Positions 23,650-34,660 of a DNA stretch of 64,000 bases are shown here, one piece after another. Under the pieces are notes generated by a model. It did not search any database. It was given only the letters and a program-made list of their open reading frames with translations, and was not told the DNA's origin. This DNA comes from Allolobophora icterica (taxonomy: Eukaryota; Annelida; Clitellata; Crassiclitellata; Lumbricidae): assembly GCA_963556255.1 (NCBI GenBank), contig OY744605.1, positions 85,697,021 through 85,761,020 on the forward strand, in the 5' to 3' direction. Positions within the stretch are counted from its first letter, which is position 1, and every line of letters starts with the position of its first letter. Position numbers and translations under genes: made by a program.

Positions 23650-24189
23650 CTAAGAACAGCGTGGTAATTTCGGAATAAATTAGTATCATCAATAAATTCA
23701 GCTGGATTTTCTTCAAAATCCAAATTTCGTTTGTTTAATTCATTATTTATGCGGCGCCAGGTTTAACTCTAATCAACATTTAACAGCTTCAAACGAGGAA
23801 TGAAGACTCAGGGCCTGTAGCCTAATTCTACTTTTCCCAGGATTGCAGTGCGGCTGTACGTTTCATTTATTTCGTAGTAATGATCTTTGTTGTAAGTCTC
23901 TGTTTGAAGTCGATGCCAGTTCGTTGTATCTGGTTAATCGTATTGTACGATTCACTTGTGGAATGTCTTCACCGGACGCCCTCTGACGACCTTTTGGTAC
24001 GGGTATAGAAGGTTGCTTAAAAAAGGCGACATTTCGAAAGGACATCACGCTGGTTACTTCAGCACTCCTCGAGGATTAATAATCGTTAACTTTTCGTTGC
24101 ACTGTGTTATATGTTGCACTATATATGTATATATATATATACATGTATATATTATATATACATGTAGGCCTATATATATATATATATAC

Positions 24190-25360
24190 ATAACATGTAT
24201 TATGAATTTGTATTATAATAAATGTATTTGTTAACTGCCATTGTTTCATAACGAAGCATCAATCGACGTTGCTGACCATTTGAATGACCTTGTTCAAAGT
24301 CAGTAAGTAGTAAACTCAGTTGAGGATCGAGTTAACAAGGCACGAGTTAGGTAGGTAGTATTCCGTTTAACGACGCTGTTCTATAACGACATTATTAGCA
24401 ATCCTTAGGTAAGTAAGTAATCTTTATTAGCACGAGACTAACGCTCATAGTTTACAACAACAATGCATACAGCTGCGGAAAGGCGCAGAATAACACAATA
24501 TCAGTAGGACATAAAAAACCGAGGCAATGTTATAAACAGGTTTCTAGGGTGTTAGATTCATATTCAGTTATATCTAAATCTTATGATTTGGTGAACATAA
24601 ACCTTACTCAGGTCTATAAATAGAAATGGGTTAGATCTTGGAGTAAGCACTAAGACTAGCATTATGCTAATTTTGATATTTGTACAGTGAGATTACGATG
24701 AAGGATTTCTTATGCAGCAGTTACAGTATGACTCAACGGTAATTGAAGTGCATGCTCCTTTGTCGTAAGCAGGGCTGTAGTGGTAAAATTAGAGATGAGT
24801 ACACGCTACCGGTTAGTTTTCCTAAACAAATTAGAGGTGAGTATACGCTACAGTATTTTGTGAGTATACGCTATATTATTTTAATATAAATAAATATAAA
24901 TATTTTGTGAGGTGAGTATACGGTCGCTAGAGGTCAGTACACACTGTATACCCGCGTATACCCTGGACTACAGTCCTGGTCGTAAATGTTTCCGTAGGCT
25001 TCGGACAAGTAGGCCTACCCTAACCACTGATCAGCTTCAGTTTTTAACCACCACTTTTAAGAGTCATAAGCGTTGACGTCGATCTTACCTTATAAAATTA
25101 TCTCCCGGAATTCGAATGTCGATCGATGGATCCACAGTTTGACGACATTTTTCGAGTCCTGTAGCTGCATAGGCTAATTAAAGTCTTTGTCGTTTAAAGT
25201 AGCTGTGTGTTGTTTAGTGTCAAAACTGGCGCAATATAATTCATACATAAAGCGTATAAATTATGCAACTGAAGTTACCGAAGAGATATTCCGTCTATTT
25301 CATTCAAGAACTAATTTAGTGCACAGTTACCAAGCAGCACTTAGACACCTTTAAGTCTTA
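24190..25360. repeat. Diverged long duplication, copy 1 (second at ~29300-30290)
   Basis: From aacatgtattatgaat (24191) the order of recognisable blocks is the same as at 29305 onward: gaagcatcaatcga, gttaggtagg, taagtaag, ggatttctt, gcgtaaattatgca and a terminal ACACC module. A third, partial copy runs 30640-31530. Identity is moderate with indels, so this is an old segmental or unit duplication. Confidence 0.6.
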
Positions 25361-25378
25361 TTCATCAGATGATATATA
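25345..25378 (+). promoter_or_regulatory. ACACC-TATA module 20
   Basis: ACACCTTTAA lies at 25345 with GTTACCAAGCAGCACTT upstream, and TATATATTT at 25373 (spacing 28). A TTTGATCGCAAG follows, as in several other copies. Confidence 0.5.
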
Positions 25379-25749
25379 TTTCTTTGATCGCAAGAGTTTA
25401 AATAGTCTTGGTCTTGACCAGTTTTGGTTTCCTTATTGACGTAAACAGCCTTTGATGCCCAAAGATGTGGTTAAACTTTTGTATTGTATTGCATTGTATT
25501 GTATTGTATTTCAAGACTTATAAAGCGCCTCTACCCAGTGTCCACCAATCAGAGGCGCTCCCAGTGTGAAAGACCTCGGGAATAAAGGCAAGTTTAAGAC
25601 CACGAAAAGCTGTGGCAGGACCACCAGATAATAGTGTAGCCCGGACGATAGGAGGAAGCTGATTCCACAATAAAGGGCCAATACTATAGCAAAGGAACAG
25701 ACTGGTGCATGGCCATTCTCACTTGAGGAACAAATAAGTCAAGTCGATC

Positions 25750-25751
<2 letters not shown>

Positions 25752-25800
<49 letters not shown>

Positions 25801-25825
25801 TAAGTAAGTAAGTAAGTAAGTAAGG

Positions 25826-25890
<65 letters not shown>
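25752..25890. repeat. (TAAG)n microsatellite
   Basis: About 34 TAAG units with rare interruptions, followed by tatatcc. This is the same junction as at the 3' end of the LINE at 17114, so it may be the tail of an extremely truncated copy. Confidence 0.9.
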
Positions 25891-25899
25891 TATCCAGTG

Positions 25900-26515
25900 C
25901 TTTTTTCTGGAAAAAAGGTTCCGGAACGCAATAATTACGGGCGGGCTAAAATCCCGAAAAAACGGCGTTGGGGGTTGGGAGGGGTCTCAATAAACACTGA
26001 AAACAGTTCAAAACACTGATATTAAATTAAAATAACAAAAATATTGTTTTTATTATTAAAATAAGTAAATAGTTTTTTAGTACCTGAAAGGTTCACCAGT
26101 CACTCTGTTGCAGAGTAAAGCAGGGAGGCGACCTGACCGACGTCTCTCATGAGCGTAGACTCGGATCCGACCTGGGCTGGTCAACCAAAGTCCTCCGTGC
26201 CCACCTTCACGTGGTGCGGACTGTTGGTACCCTTCCTAAGGAAGGGGAACTGTTGGTACCCTTCCAAAGGAAGGGGAACGAACGGGCACGGCAGGCAAAA
26301 CCAGGGGAAGGCAATGGCAAACCACACCTGTGATCATGCCAAGAAAATCGTCATGAGACACACCAAACCACGCCGATGGTCGCTGATGGTGGGACTCCCA
26401 GGCCGGAGCGCGACTCAAGGGCTACTGGGGAAGTAGCAAGACGGCAAAGGAGACTGTGTGTCATGGCGATCGCTAGGGCTCCTAGAGCCGACAGCACAAG
26501 ACAAGACAAGTACCT
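25900..26515. repeat. Unclassified GC-richer repeat with internal duplication
   Basis: It starts CAGTGCTTTTTTCTGG, a hAT-like end with no partner found. It goes on to a GC-richer block with a 30-bp tandem duplication at 26219-26279 (gttggtacccttcc.aaggaagggg twice), in which each unit contains a palindrome. No convincing protein. Confidence 0.4.
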
Positions 26516-26516
26516 G

Positions 26517-26930
26517 AAATACATACATACACACGTACATACATACACACATAAGTACATGTATATATATATACTTTTTCTTTCATATGTATGTATGTAT
26601 GTATGTGTGTACGTGTTTATGTATGTAATACATACAATGTCATGTATGTACATGCTTACATACATACATACATGCATGCATATGCATGTAGGCATGTATG
26701 TTTGATGTATGTATGTTGTATGTATGTACGTGTGTATACATGTATGTATGTATACATGTGTGTATGTATGTATGTATGTATGTATGTATGTATGTATGTA
26801 TGTATGTATGTATGTATGTATGTATGTATGTATGTATGTATGTATGTATGTATGCATGTATGTATGTATGTACGTACCAGTAAGTATGTACATACATGTA
26901 TCTATGTATGCATGTACGTATGTATTTTAG
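26517..26930. repeat. (ATAC)n / (TATG)n microsatellite array
   Basis: Two adjoining arrays of ATAC-type and TATG-type repeats with a long pure core at 26760-26860. Met-Tyr-Val-Cys and His-Thr-Tyr-Ile frames are repeat products. Confidence 0.95.
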
Positions 26931-26935
26931 AACGT

Positions 26936-27190
26936 TTTATCAGGAGGTTGCGCAGAATGAAGTTTGTCAACGAAGAACAACAGTTACTGACTATAGCTGA
27001 CCTTGCAAATTCTGCTGATTGCCGATTATTTCAATCTATACGAACAATCAAGATCACGTCCGTTGGCCATTTTTACCATAAAACTGTACATTCATTACGT
27101 CCCCAGAATCACCAGTACTGTCTTCCAGTTAAAGACAATAGAGATAGAGACTTTCATTTCCCGAACACTATACTCTACACGGTGGTTCAA
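26936..27190 (+). pseudogene. LINE ORF2 C-terminal fragment
   Basis: The frame reads RLRRMKFVNEEQQLLTIADL, then ADCRLFQSI, then a LRPQNHQYCLPVKDN end. This matches in layout the last 90 residues of the LINE at 17221-19155 (ADSKLF, LRPRVHN). It is abruptly truncated upstream by the microsatellite and cut downstream by a mariner-type end at 27181. Confidence 0.6.
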
Positions 27191-28410
27191 TAAAAAGTAA
27201 GCCAAACTTTTTTATTCATATAAGTACTTCTAACATGAAAACAGTATTTAATATTTCTGTGAAGAAACTCTCAGTAGTATGGTTTGATTAAAGAAGATGT
27301 TCAAAAAATGTCCTCCTGCTTGCACGCAAGCCTGAAGGCGCTGGCGCCATTGGGCAACAGCATCGTCGATTATCCTCTAATCCAGACCATCCCACACTTC
27401 CAAAAAGCGTTGCTTCAGATCGTTGACATCATAATTGCTGTCTGGTAGACTCGCTTTTGCAGAACGCTCCACACTTTATAGTCGACAGGATTTAGATATG
27501 GACTGTTCGGAGGCCATAATGTTGGAGAAATGAAGTCTGGTGTCTCTCTTGTTAGCATTTCGATGGTTTTCCTGGCTCTGTGGGCTGGGGCACTGTCCTG
27601 TTGAAAAACAACACAGCCTTCTGGGGCAAGATTTCTGTTAACAGGTAGAAGATGTTGTGACAGCAGAACGTCGCGATAATAGGCTACGTTAATTTTTATT
27701 CCACTGCAGGATCAATGAAGACCAAATGCGAACGACCAAGCGTCGAAACCGCAACGGACACCATAACAGACTTACTGAAATGGGTACGCGTACGCAACAG
27801 TCTGTTTGCAGTAACCTGCCTTTTTTGTGCCACGAATGACGTACAGGCGATCATTCTGGGTGTTACTTGGTCATGCAACGGTGAACAACTTCTCATCAGT
27901 AAAGAAGATAAAGTCATCCATATGACGAGGATATTTTCTCAACAGTTGTCTTGATCTCTTCAAACGTGTCAGACGATTGGCTTCCGTCAGTTCCTGTGCT
28001 GGCTTCTTCTTAAGGCACTTGAGTTGAAGGTCTTAATGGATTATTCGAACAACACTGGACTGATGAATTCCGGTTTCTCTGGATATTTGACGTGTTGTTC
28101 TATGAGTATTCGGAGCATCCTCTTGACTCAGACAAGGGCAACGTTTTCTTCAGTGCGCGATGACCTTCGTCTGCCACTACCAATGACGCGGTCGACTGAC
28201 CCTGTTACACTAATTTTTCTAAGCAATTTATCTAATCCGCTTCTGGTCCAATGTTTTTCTGGAAACTCTTGTAGTAATTGACGGCTGCTGTAATTCTTGG
28301 ATTCCCTCAAACCTTTTATCATGTGTAAATCTTCTTTACTAAAAGGCAGTTTTTCGGAAATTGCTAGTGTCAGCCTGATCGACCAACAACGAGTCACACA
28401 CAAGTTATGA
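27181..28410 (-). pseudogene. Mariner/Tc1-like transposase, degraded
   Basis: On the minus strand the N-terminal HTH stands at 28403-28128 (FSKEDLHMIKGLRESKNYSS, then GSGRRRSSRT). Further on, FQQDSAPAHRA (about 27607-27575) and LWPPNSPYLNPVDYK (about 27520-27476) mark the catalytic region of IS630/Tc1/mariner transposases. At least four stops or shifts interrupt it. The last catalytic aspartate position is Tyr. A terminal-repeat-like ggtggttcaataaaaagtaa stands at 27181. No matching repeat is visible at the other end. Confidence 0.7.
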
Positions 28411-29060
28411 CTGATTTAATTATGTCACGTACGATATTTATATACAGGATACATACACAGGCATGCACATACAACTCTTGCGATTGGCTAAGGCCGTATG
28501 CACTATCTAATTATACATTGTCCTATCCTAGCAGAGTCTTTATATAGATTATATTGTCATTATACTATACAAGCATATACATAATTACACATAAACCACG
28601 CCTACCCAATCTAGAGCCTAACAAAACACCTACCCACAATTAATGCATATGACAGCTAGTTTCTTGTTTATTTTTTCTATCGTATTATCGTCTGCTTTTT
28701 TAGTAGGAAATAAAAACCGGAAGTCATTAAAATAAAAAGTAAGTACGTGTTGAAATAGTACATTATAGTGTGGAGGGAGAAGAGAAAGAATCAGACAGAC
28801 ACATATAAAAGAGACAACCATAGACAGAGGCAGACAAAGATAGAGACAGAGACACAGGGTGAAAGACAGACAGTTTCGGGTGGAAAGAGACAAGTATACA
28901 TTCCATGAAAATATTAAACCAGAGCCGTATTATAAAATATAGATAATTATTTCTTGCCCTAAGACGTCGTTAAACTGTCTGAATCCATTGAACAGTAGTG
29001 TAGACACCAACAACGCTGGTAGCTACAAAATGTCCTTTGAAAGTATAACGCTCCATTAAG

Positions 29061-29094
29061 ACACCTCTAAATGAATTCCAGCCGAAGCTATATA
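29061..29094 (+). promoter_or_regulatory. ACACC-TATA module 21
   Basis: ACACCTCTAA lies at 29061 and TATATATTC at 29089 (spacing 28). TTTGATCGCTAG starts about 20 bp after the TATA, and a companion motif follows at 29168. Confidence 0.5.
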
Positions 29095-29955
29095 TTCAAC
29101 AATTGCGTTTGATCGCTAGTTATGAACGCACCAAATACTTCGATGAAAACTGGTTCTAGCTCTAGACTTAAGGTCAACGCCACGGTCAAGACAGCCATAG
29201 GATGTCGTTAAACACTGAATCATATATGTATGGGTAGCTTTCGTTCGATGTTCTTCGGCGATCAACCCAATAAACACCTGGGTGTTGATTTGTTAAAACC
29301 AAGTAACATGTATTATGAATGTTTATTATTAGAAATGTATCTGTTAACTGCCATTGTCTCAAAACGAAGCATCAATCGATGAAGCTGAGCACTTGTGTAG
29401 AAATGAGGATCGAAATCGCGCACTCAGAGTTACAAGGCGAGAGTTAGGTAGGCTTCCTTAGCCTAAGTAGTTAAGTAAGGAAGTAGTTGTTATTAGGATG
29501 AGGGAGCCCTCATACTTTACAATAACAATGCCTACAGTGGTTAAACGTTACACAATATATAGCACAATATCAGTAGAACAAAAACAGTTGCAAAATCATG
29601 AGCAGTTTTTAGAATGTCTTATTTGTAGTCAGTTACAGATCTATCTGAAGAACATGAATACTACTCAGGTCTCCACATTGAAACAGATTAGATCTCGGAA
29701 CAAGCATTACGACCAGCATTATACCAATTTTTATATTTGTATAGTGAGCGGATGACGTAGGATTTCTTCTGCAGTGTATGTGTGCCCCGTTGTCGTAAGT
29801 ATTCTAGTAGACTTCAGACAAGTCCTACCCTATCCATGCTGTCAGTTTCAATCTTTAACGTCGACTTTTTCTCAATCCAAACATTATTCCTGAAAATAAT
29901 TATTTTAGCACCACCTCATTATAGCTCATTATTGTTAATAAAAATGATGGGGTTG

Positions 29956-29989
29956 TTTCTATCATCAGTTACATAAGACTTAAAGGTGT
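29956..29989 (-). promoter_or_regulatory. ACACC module 22 (minus), degenerate TATA
   Basis: The minus-strand ACACCTTTAA starts at 29989 and TAGAAA stands at spacing 28. It is divergent from the plus module at 30257 (268 bp). Confidence 0.4.
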
Positions 29990-30256
29990 CGGGAAGCAGA
30001 TTGACATCTAAGTATATCTGCTGCAATTCTTTCGAGTACTTCAGCCATATTTATTAGCACTCTTGGGAACAGTTTCAAACGATGCCGTTATTAAGCTTTT
30101 GTCTTATGAAGCAGCTGTGTGTCGGTTACTGTCAAATATGGCGCTCCATAAATCATACATAAAGCGTCTTGATTATGCAGCTGAAGGAACGGTGGAGAAA
30201 TCCAGATGGTGTCTGTCTAGAGATAATTTATTGCGCAATTACCAAGCAACACTCAG

Positions 30257-30290
30257 AAACCTCTAAGTCGGATTACAAATGTGCTATATA
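30257..30290 (+). promoter_or_regulatory. ACACC-TATA module 23
   Basis: The box is AAACCTCTAA at 30257 (one change) with AATTACCAAGC upstream. TATATATATG follows at 30285 (spacing 28). Confidence 0.45.
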
Positions 30291-30419
30291 TATGTTTGAC
30301 CGCGGCATTTTTGACATTGATTGTGAGTAATACATTTAACTGGGTTGAAAATTCTCTTTCAAATAGATCATTTCAAGTTAAATTCTGTCAGAACTTTCTG
30401 ATACAATTTTACAACAGAA

Positions 30420-30560
30420 TGATACTCCAAAGAGTTAAGTAATTGTCTCCTCATTTATTCTTACTAATGATAAACGATATTGCCGCAGGTGTGGAGATGT
30501 CACTGTTTGCCGATGACTGTGCTATTTACTTAGGAAGTAGAAATGCTAAAATCGCAATTT
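30420..30560 (+). pseudogene. Reverse transcriptase motif fragment
   Basis: A stretch translating as VSPHLFLLMINDIA...MSLFADDCAIY carries RT motif B's tail and the FADD catalytic motif. Only about 45 codons are recognisable. It is a jockey- or CR1-type relic unrelated in detail to the other RTs here. Confidence 0.6.
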
Positions 30561-30902
30561 TTATATCTGCAGATATGATGAAGGATTTCTTATGCAGCAG
30601 TGTATGAAAGTACGATAATTAAAAATTAATGTACGTTCCGCTTTTCGTAAGTTTTCTCGTAGGATTCGGAGAAAAAGGCCTGCCCTGGGCAGTCAGTCAG
30701 TTTCAAACTTTAACGACCCCTTATAACGGTCATGGGCGTTAAGGTCGACTTTACCTTTTACCCAACATTAGAGATTATTCCATAAATCTAATCTCACTCG
30801 ATGGATCCACAGTTATACGACATTTATGGCAACAAAGATCGTTGACATCGACAGAAATAATTTGGGCATAAGCTCTTGTAGTTATTAAAAGAGATGGGAG
30901 TA

Positions 30903-30936
30903 TTTATATCGTCCGTTGAATAAGACTTAAAGGTCG
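30903..30936 (-). promoter_or_regulatory. ACACC-like-TATA module 24 (minus)
   Basis: The minus-strand box is CGACCTTTAA from 30936, with TATAAATA at 30908 (spacing 28). Its divergent partner is at 31494, with a SINE inserted between them. Confidence 0.45.
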
Positions 30937-30956
30937 CAGGAAGCCCATTGATTTTT

Positions 30957-31240
30957 TTAATAATAATAATAATAATCTTCGTTAAATATTTTCAAACTGA
31001 CAACTACGCAGTATGATTACAAATCAGTATGAACGGATGATCATAAGTTATTACAGGAGTCAAATTTTAACTCTTTACGGCAGCTTTGCAAGGCGCCAAT
31101 CACGTCCTATATCTCATTTTCACAAACGCGCCATCTCGCGAATTGATAGGCTGAGTGGACCTTGAGAGGGTTACGGGAGGCGATCCCGCTACCTACTCCA
31201 CTTCACGCCAGTGATGTTACCACTACTCTATGGATCCCAC
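30957..31240 (-). repeat. tRNA-derived SINE, copy B
   Basis: Same family and orientation as 2836-3155. The tRNA-like head lies near 31235-31165 (TAGAGTAGTGGTAACATCACT, then GGGATCGCCTCC). The body includes ttacaggagtcaaa and ggcgccaatcacg, with a (TAA)n tail at 30960-30976. Inserted inside a module unit. Confidence 0.65.
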
Positions 31241-31493
31241 AAACTAGGTAACTCGTGAATAAAATCGGCTGCAATTGTTTTCAAATCCTTCATCCGCATG
31301 ATTTGCACGATTGGGAATGTTAGAACGAAGCCGTTTTTAAGCTTTTGTCTTTTGAAGCAGCTAATTACTGTCAAATATGGCGCTCTATAAATCATGAATA
31401 AAGAGTAAATTATGCAGCTGAAGAAACCGAAGTGAAACCGAGCCGATTTAATTCACGACTTAATCTAGTGTACAATTACCAAGCTGCGCTTAG

Positions 31494-31529
31494 ACACCTT
31501 TAAGTCGGATTCACCAAGCGGGGTATATA
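31494..31529 (+). promoter_or_regulatory. ACACC-TATA module 25
   Basis: ACACCTTTAA lies at 31494 with AATTACCAAGCTGCGCTT upstream, and TATATAAATTTG at 31524 (spacing 30). It is the last copy I find. None is seen from 32 kb to the window end. Confidence 0.5.
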
Positions 31530-31608
31530 AATTTGTTTGCAAAATTTTCCGTTCTCTACGGAGTCCTGGGTTACAATTTTCCTATCGATCCAAGTGGCCT
31601 CTGCTGCC

Positions 31609-31915
31609 AAAAGACGGGCACAGGTCGGGCCTTGGGGGCAGCTTCCGAATTTCACAAAATTTTACCTGGTGATACCTGGCACCTAAAGGAGTCTAACGCG
31701 CCTATTCCCGACTTCGGGAAATGATCCGAATTTTTTTTACAATTTTTTAAAGTTCTATAAAACGCAATGGAAAACCAGTGGAAGATCTGTTTACCAGTGA
31801 TCTCTACATCAGTGATGTTTACGCGTTTAGCGGAAGTCACGTGATGGAACCACGGCGCCATATTATTTAGAAATAATTATTATAGCGCACTGATTACACA
31901 ACTTCATAAAAATGA
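31609..31915 (+). repeat. ~300-bp dispersed repeat, forward copy
   Basis: It runs from about acaggtcgggccttggggg to cttcataaaaatgaag. A copy in reverse orientation lies at 47497-47808 with roughly 95 percent identity by eye. It contains a ttcccgacttcgggaa palindrome. Family unknown. Confidence 0.8.
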
Positions 31916-31919
31916 AGAC

Positions 31920-32570
31920 TTTAATATAGCAGATAATCATTGTCTTGTTTATTGTTAGATATTTGGCCCCTTCCAAGCTTTATTGTTCTGCCTATTTCTT
32001 GTCCTTAACCGAAACCCGCTTTGCAGCAGCTTTTCCTCCCTTCTCTGGCCTCTGGCAATTGTAATTATAATCAAGAACTGATATAGCGCCAGTTTATTTT
32101 AAAGGCTTTCAGGTGCTTGCGGAACTGGGCAGGAGGGAGAGTGAGGAGGTCAACCCTAAGAGCATGAGGTAAGCAGTTACAGCTGGAGGGGCCCAGGACA
32201 GCAAAACTCCGAGACTGGTTGTCACGGATGAAGGAAGAGATATGGCAAACTTCATGAGGCCTCTATAAGACGGATCTAGTCAACCGGACTTGGATCTCCA
32301 CAGGACAATTCAAGCTGTGGCTCTGTGCCTAGCTTTGAAGTGGAGGTTTATAAATTTAGAGTTTTCAATTGTAAAGGGCCATGAGAATTGATAAGGTGAA
32401 ATAACCAGATAATAATTGAATTGTTTATATTTAACAAAATTATTTATTTCATACTGTATGTAAATAACTATGATTATCTGAAATAGTAATTACCTTTTTG
32501 AGTAATTTGGGTTCTATTTATAAGGGACTTTGGAAGTAGAGGGGTGATATAATGTTTGTGATATAATAAT
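31920..32570. other. Unassigned, partly repeat-like stretch
   Basis: 32080-32350 contains a tatagcgccag start and a body resembling the repeats at 8780 and 25490. No gene is supported. Confidence 0.35.
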
Positions 32571-32574
32571 TTGT

Positions 32575-32870
32575 GATGCAACACAAATGCAACACAAGTA
32601 ATGGTTATCACAAATGATGACCAAATGCAATACAAGTATCTTATTTAGTATTTAATTTAATAAAGTATTTAATTTAGTACAAGCATACTGCAAGTGATAA
32701 CTAATAAACAAGTACTACAAAATTGGTATGTCACAAGTGATAATTAAAGTTTAATACAAGTAATACTTACACCTGTATACCACAAGTGATAACTAAAATT
32801 AGGTACAAGTAATACATAAATCGGTATGTCACAAGCAATACTTTGGATGTGTATACCAGCAACATGGAAG
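32575..32870. repeat. Degenerate minisatellite, ~59-bp unit
   Basis: About five diverged copies built on tatgtcacaagtgataact and tagtacaagtaatac alternate through this stretch. Confidence 0.6.
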
Positions 32871-32899
32871 TAACAACAAACAGAAAGATGAAACACCTA

Positions 32900-33900
32900 T
32901 AAAAAATTATTCTGCATTACATTTAAGATAGTACAACACCATTTTCAGCTTCCAAGAACAGCGCAGTAGCCAGGTAAAAACAATAAGCTTACATAAGTAT
33001 TATGACCAACACCACTTAATCGATAAAAGTTAATGATTGTTGCAAAGCTATAATTAACAGCATACTTAATAATCACATCAACAATACTCGTGGTGGAAAA
33101 AGTAAGAGCAACAATAGGGCGGTCCAAAAAATGAAGATTGAAATATTTCAAAGGCATGTTGTTTATTTGTACATCTGGTACAAGAAACCCATAGTGCAAA
33201 ATATTGAAAAGGTTTGACTACAGGATTACAGGACGCTCAATGCCGTCAAAGTTTTAATAAACTTACTACACTATAAATACTGCGATATGGTGGGCAGAGG
33301 CGGCCAGTCAACGAGCAATGTGCTTGCAATAACAGTTTTCTATTTTAATGTTAGGATTCTATAGGGCAGTTGAAATTAGTGTTTAACTGACTGTCCAGTG
33401 TCCATTATCCAATGTCCATTTGAATGCTGTCAACAAGTCACATTGTCACACAGTTCAGATGATAGTGCCTACCGCTAGTCCACAGACTGCCTTGAGTGGC
33501 AAGCTGTGGGCCCTATGAATGTTGTTGTAAAGGATTGTCAGATGTATTATTTTTGTGTATATTTGGTATCACCAATAACAAAAGTACATAATCTCAGCAA
33601 GACTATGCACTTTTGAGATTGGATTGAACAGCTCTAAATATAGCTAATGCATGACATAGAAATAACTTCCAGGGGTTCGGAGCTAGTAAATGCATTATTT
33701 CACATTATTTAATTTCAGGTGGTGTTTAAACACCCAAAACACCCATAGCTACGGTCTTGATTACATCTTATTTACATATTCCTAAGAAAATAGTTATACT
33801 GAAATAAACACTGGTCATTAATCGTATCACAAAGAATGCGAAACAATAGTGGAACAGTTAACATAACATAGCATAACATCGATTTTAAGTGGTGCAGTAG
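32900..33900. other. Unassigned non-coding stretch
   Basis: AT-rich, with no supported gene or repeat. Confidence 0.3.
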
Positions 33901-33911
33901 ATAGGTAAAGG

Positions 33912-34049
33912 AGGAACTGGCGCATTCACCAGGTGGCGTGCTGAAAGCTTTAAAACCCTTACAATGAGTGAATCTGAAACCGGAGTTGACGCATTCGCTA
34001 GGTGGCGTTCTGAAAGCTTAAAAACCTTAAAACGAGTGAATCTGAAACC
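33912..34049. repeat. Two-copy tandem repeat, ~69-bp unit
   Basis: The unit gcattc.c.aggtggcgt.ctgaaagctt...gagtgaatctgaaacc occurs twice (33912-33980, 33981-34049). It ends 76 bp before the left end of the Polinton-type element. Confidence 0.8.
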
Positions 34050-34125
34050 CCAACCTTTTGGCACTCTCAAGGGCCTGCCAGAGGGAATGGAATGGTCATT
34101 CAGGGTAAAGAAATGAGATTACCAA

Positions 34126-34169
34126 CGTTTGCTGCCGGCCGAGAACCTCCCACGAGGCCGGCCCAAACC
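34126..34169 (+). repeat. Polinton-type left terminal inverted repeat
   Basis: 44 bp starting CGTTTGCTGCCGGCCGAGA. It matches the complement of 42263-42306 with one mismatch. Within it, CCGGCC and GGCCGG form an internal palindrome around 15 bases, so each end can fold on itself. Confidence 0.9.
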
Positions 34170-34222
34170 GGGTCATTTTTCAATTTAAATAAATGAATAG
34201 GTTGTGGTATACATGAAACATA

Positions 34223-34498
34223 ATGTTAGGACAAAACTTTTGCAAATGGCTTATGATAGGCAAAGAAAATCTCTGCCCTCGTAGATGCATTGGGGAGTAT
34301 TGTTTCAAACATTTAGCACAGCTGCGAAATGGCTACGAGACAAGACCATGCGACAAATGTGGAAGGGGTATCAAAAACCACTTAGGTGAGTGTATGAAGT
34401 GTGGTTATTTCGCTAAATATTTCAGAGCTCGACGAGGTGGGCTAGTCCGTGAATTTAATAAAGAATGGAAGCGACTATCAAATATATCAGTAGAATAA
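34223..34498 (+). CDS. Small zinc-binding protein of the Polinton-type element
   Basis: The 91-codon frame is the first gene inside the left end. It has a CPRRCIGEYCFKH cluster (C-x3-C-x4-C-x2-H, residues ~18-30) and then two CxxC pairs (CDKC near 44, CMKC near 57) ahead of a basic C terminus. The pattern points to one or two structural zinc sites and probably nucleic-acid or protein binding. I do not recognise a named family. An alternative start is Met-11, just before the first cysteine. It lies 163 bp upstream of the polymerase gene and on the same strand. Confidence 0.6.
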   Translation: MLGQNFCKWLMIGKENLCPRRCIGEYCFKHLAQLRNGYETRPCDKCGRGIKNHLGECMKCGYFAKYFRARRGGLVREFNKEWKRLSNISVE

Positions 34499-34501
34499 AA
34501 A

Positions 34502-34625
34502 AAATTATCATTTGAACAAATGATATAGTTATTGTATTGAGGTAATACAGACGAGCAAGCGTCAATCGAATATCAGTAAACAAAATTTCATTTTGAACAA
34601 ATGATATAATTATTGTATTAGAGAA
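34502..34625 (+). promoter_or_regulatory. Paired upstream repeat before the polymerase gene
   Basis: ATTTGAACAAATGATATAG with ttattgtatt at 34508-34538 is repeated almost exactly as TTTTGAACAAATGATATAA with ttattgtatt at 34590-34621. The second copy ends 40 bp before the polymerase ATG. Each contains the palindrome-like TTTGAACAAA. A promoter or replication-protein site is an inference. Confidence 0.45.
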
Positions 34626-34660
34626 AAGTTTGCCACAGTAGTATAAAATAATTTATAACT

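Larger units (their letters stand above)
29300..30290. repeat. Diverged long duplication, copy 2
   Basis: Partner of 24190-25360. Unlike copy 1 it keeps both halves of a divergent module pair. Confidence 0.6.

Noticed and set aside
26351..27193. Met-Tyr-Val-Cys and His-Thr-Tyr-Ile frames, also at 56419-56826 and 58837-59164
   Set aside because: Products of ATAC/TATG microsatellites. Only the last ~85 codons of the plus-strand frame at 26936-27190 are real LINE sequence.
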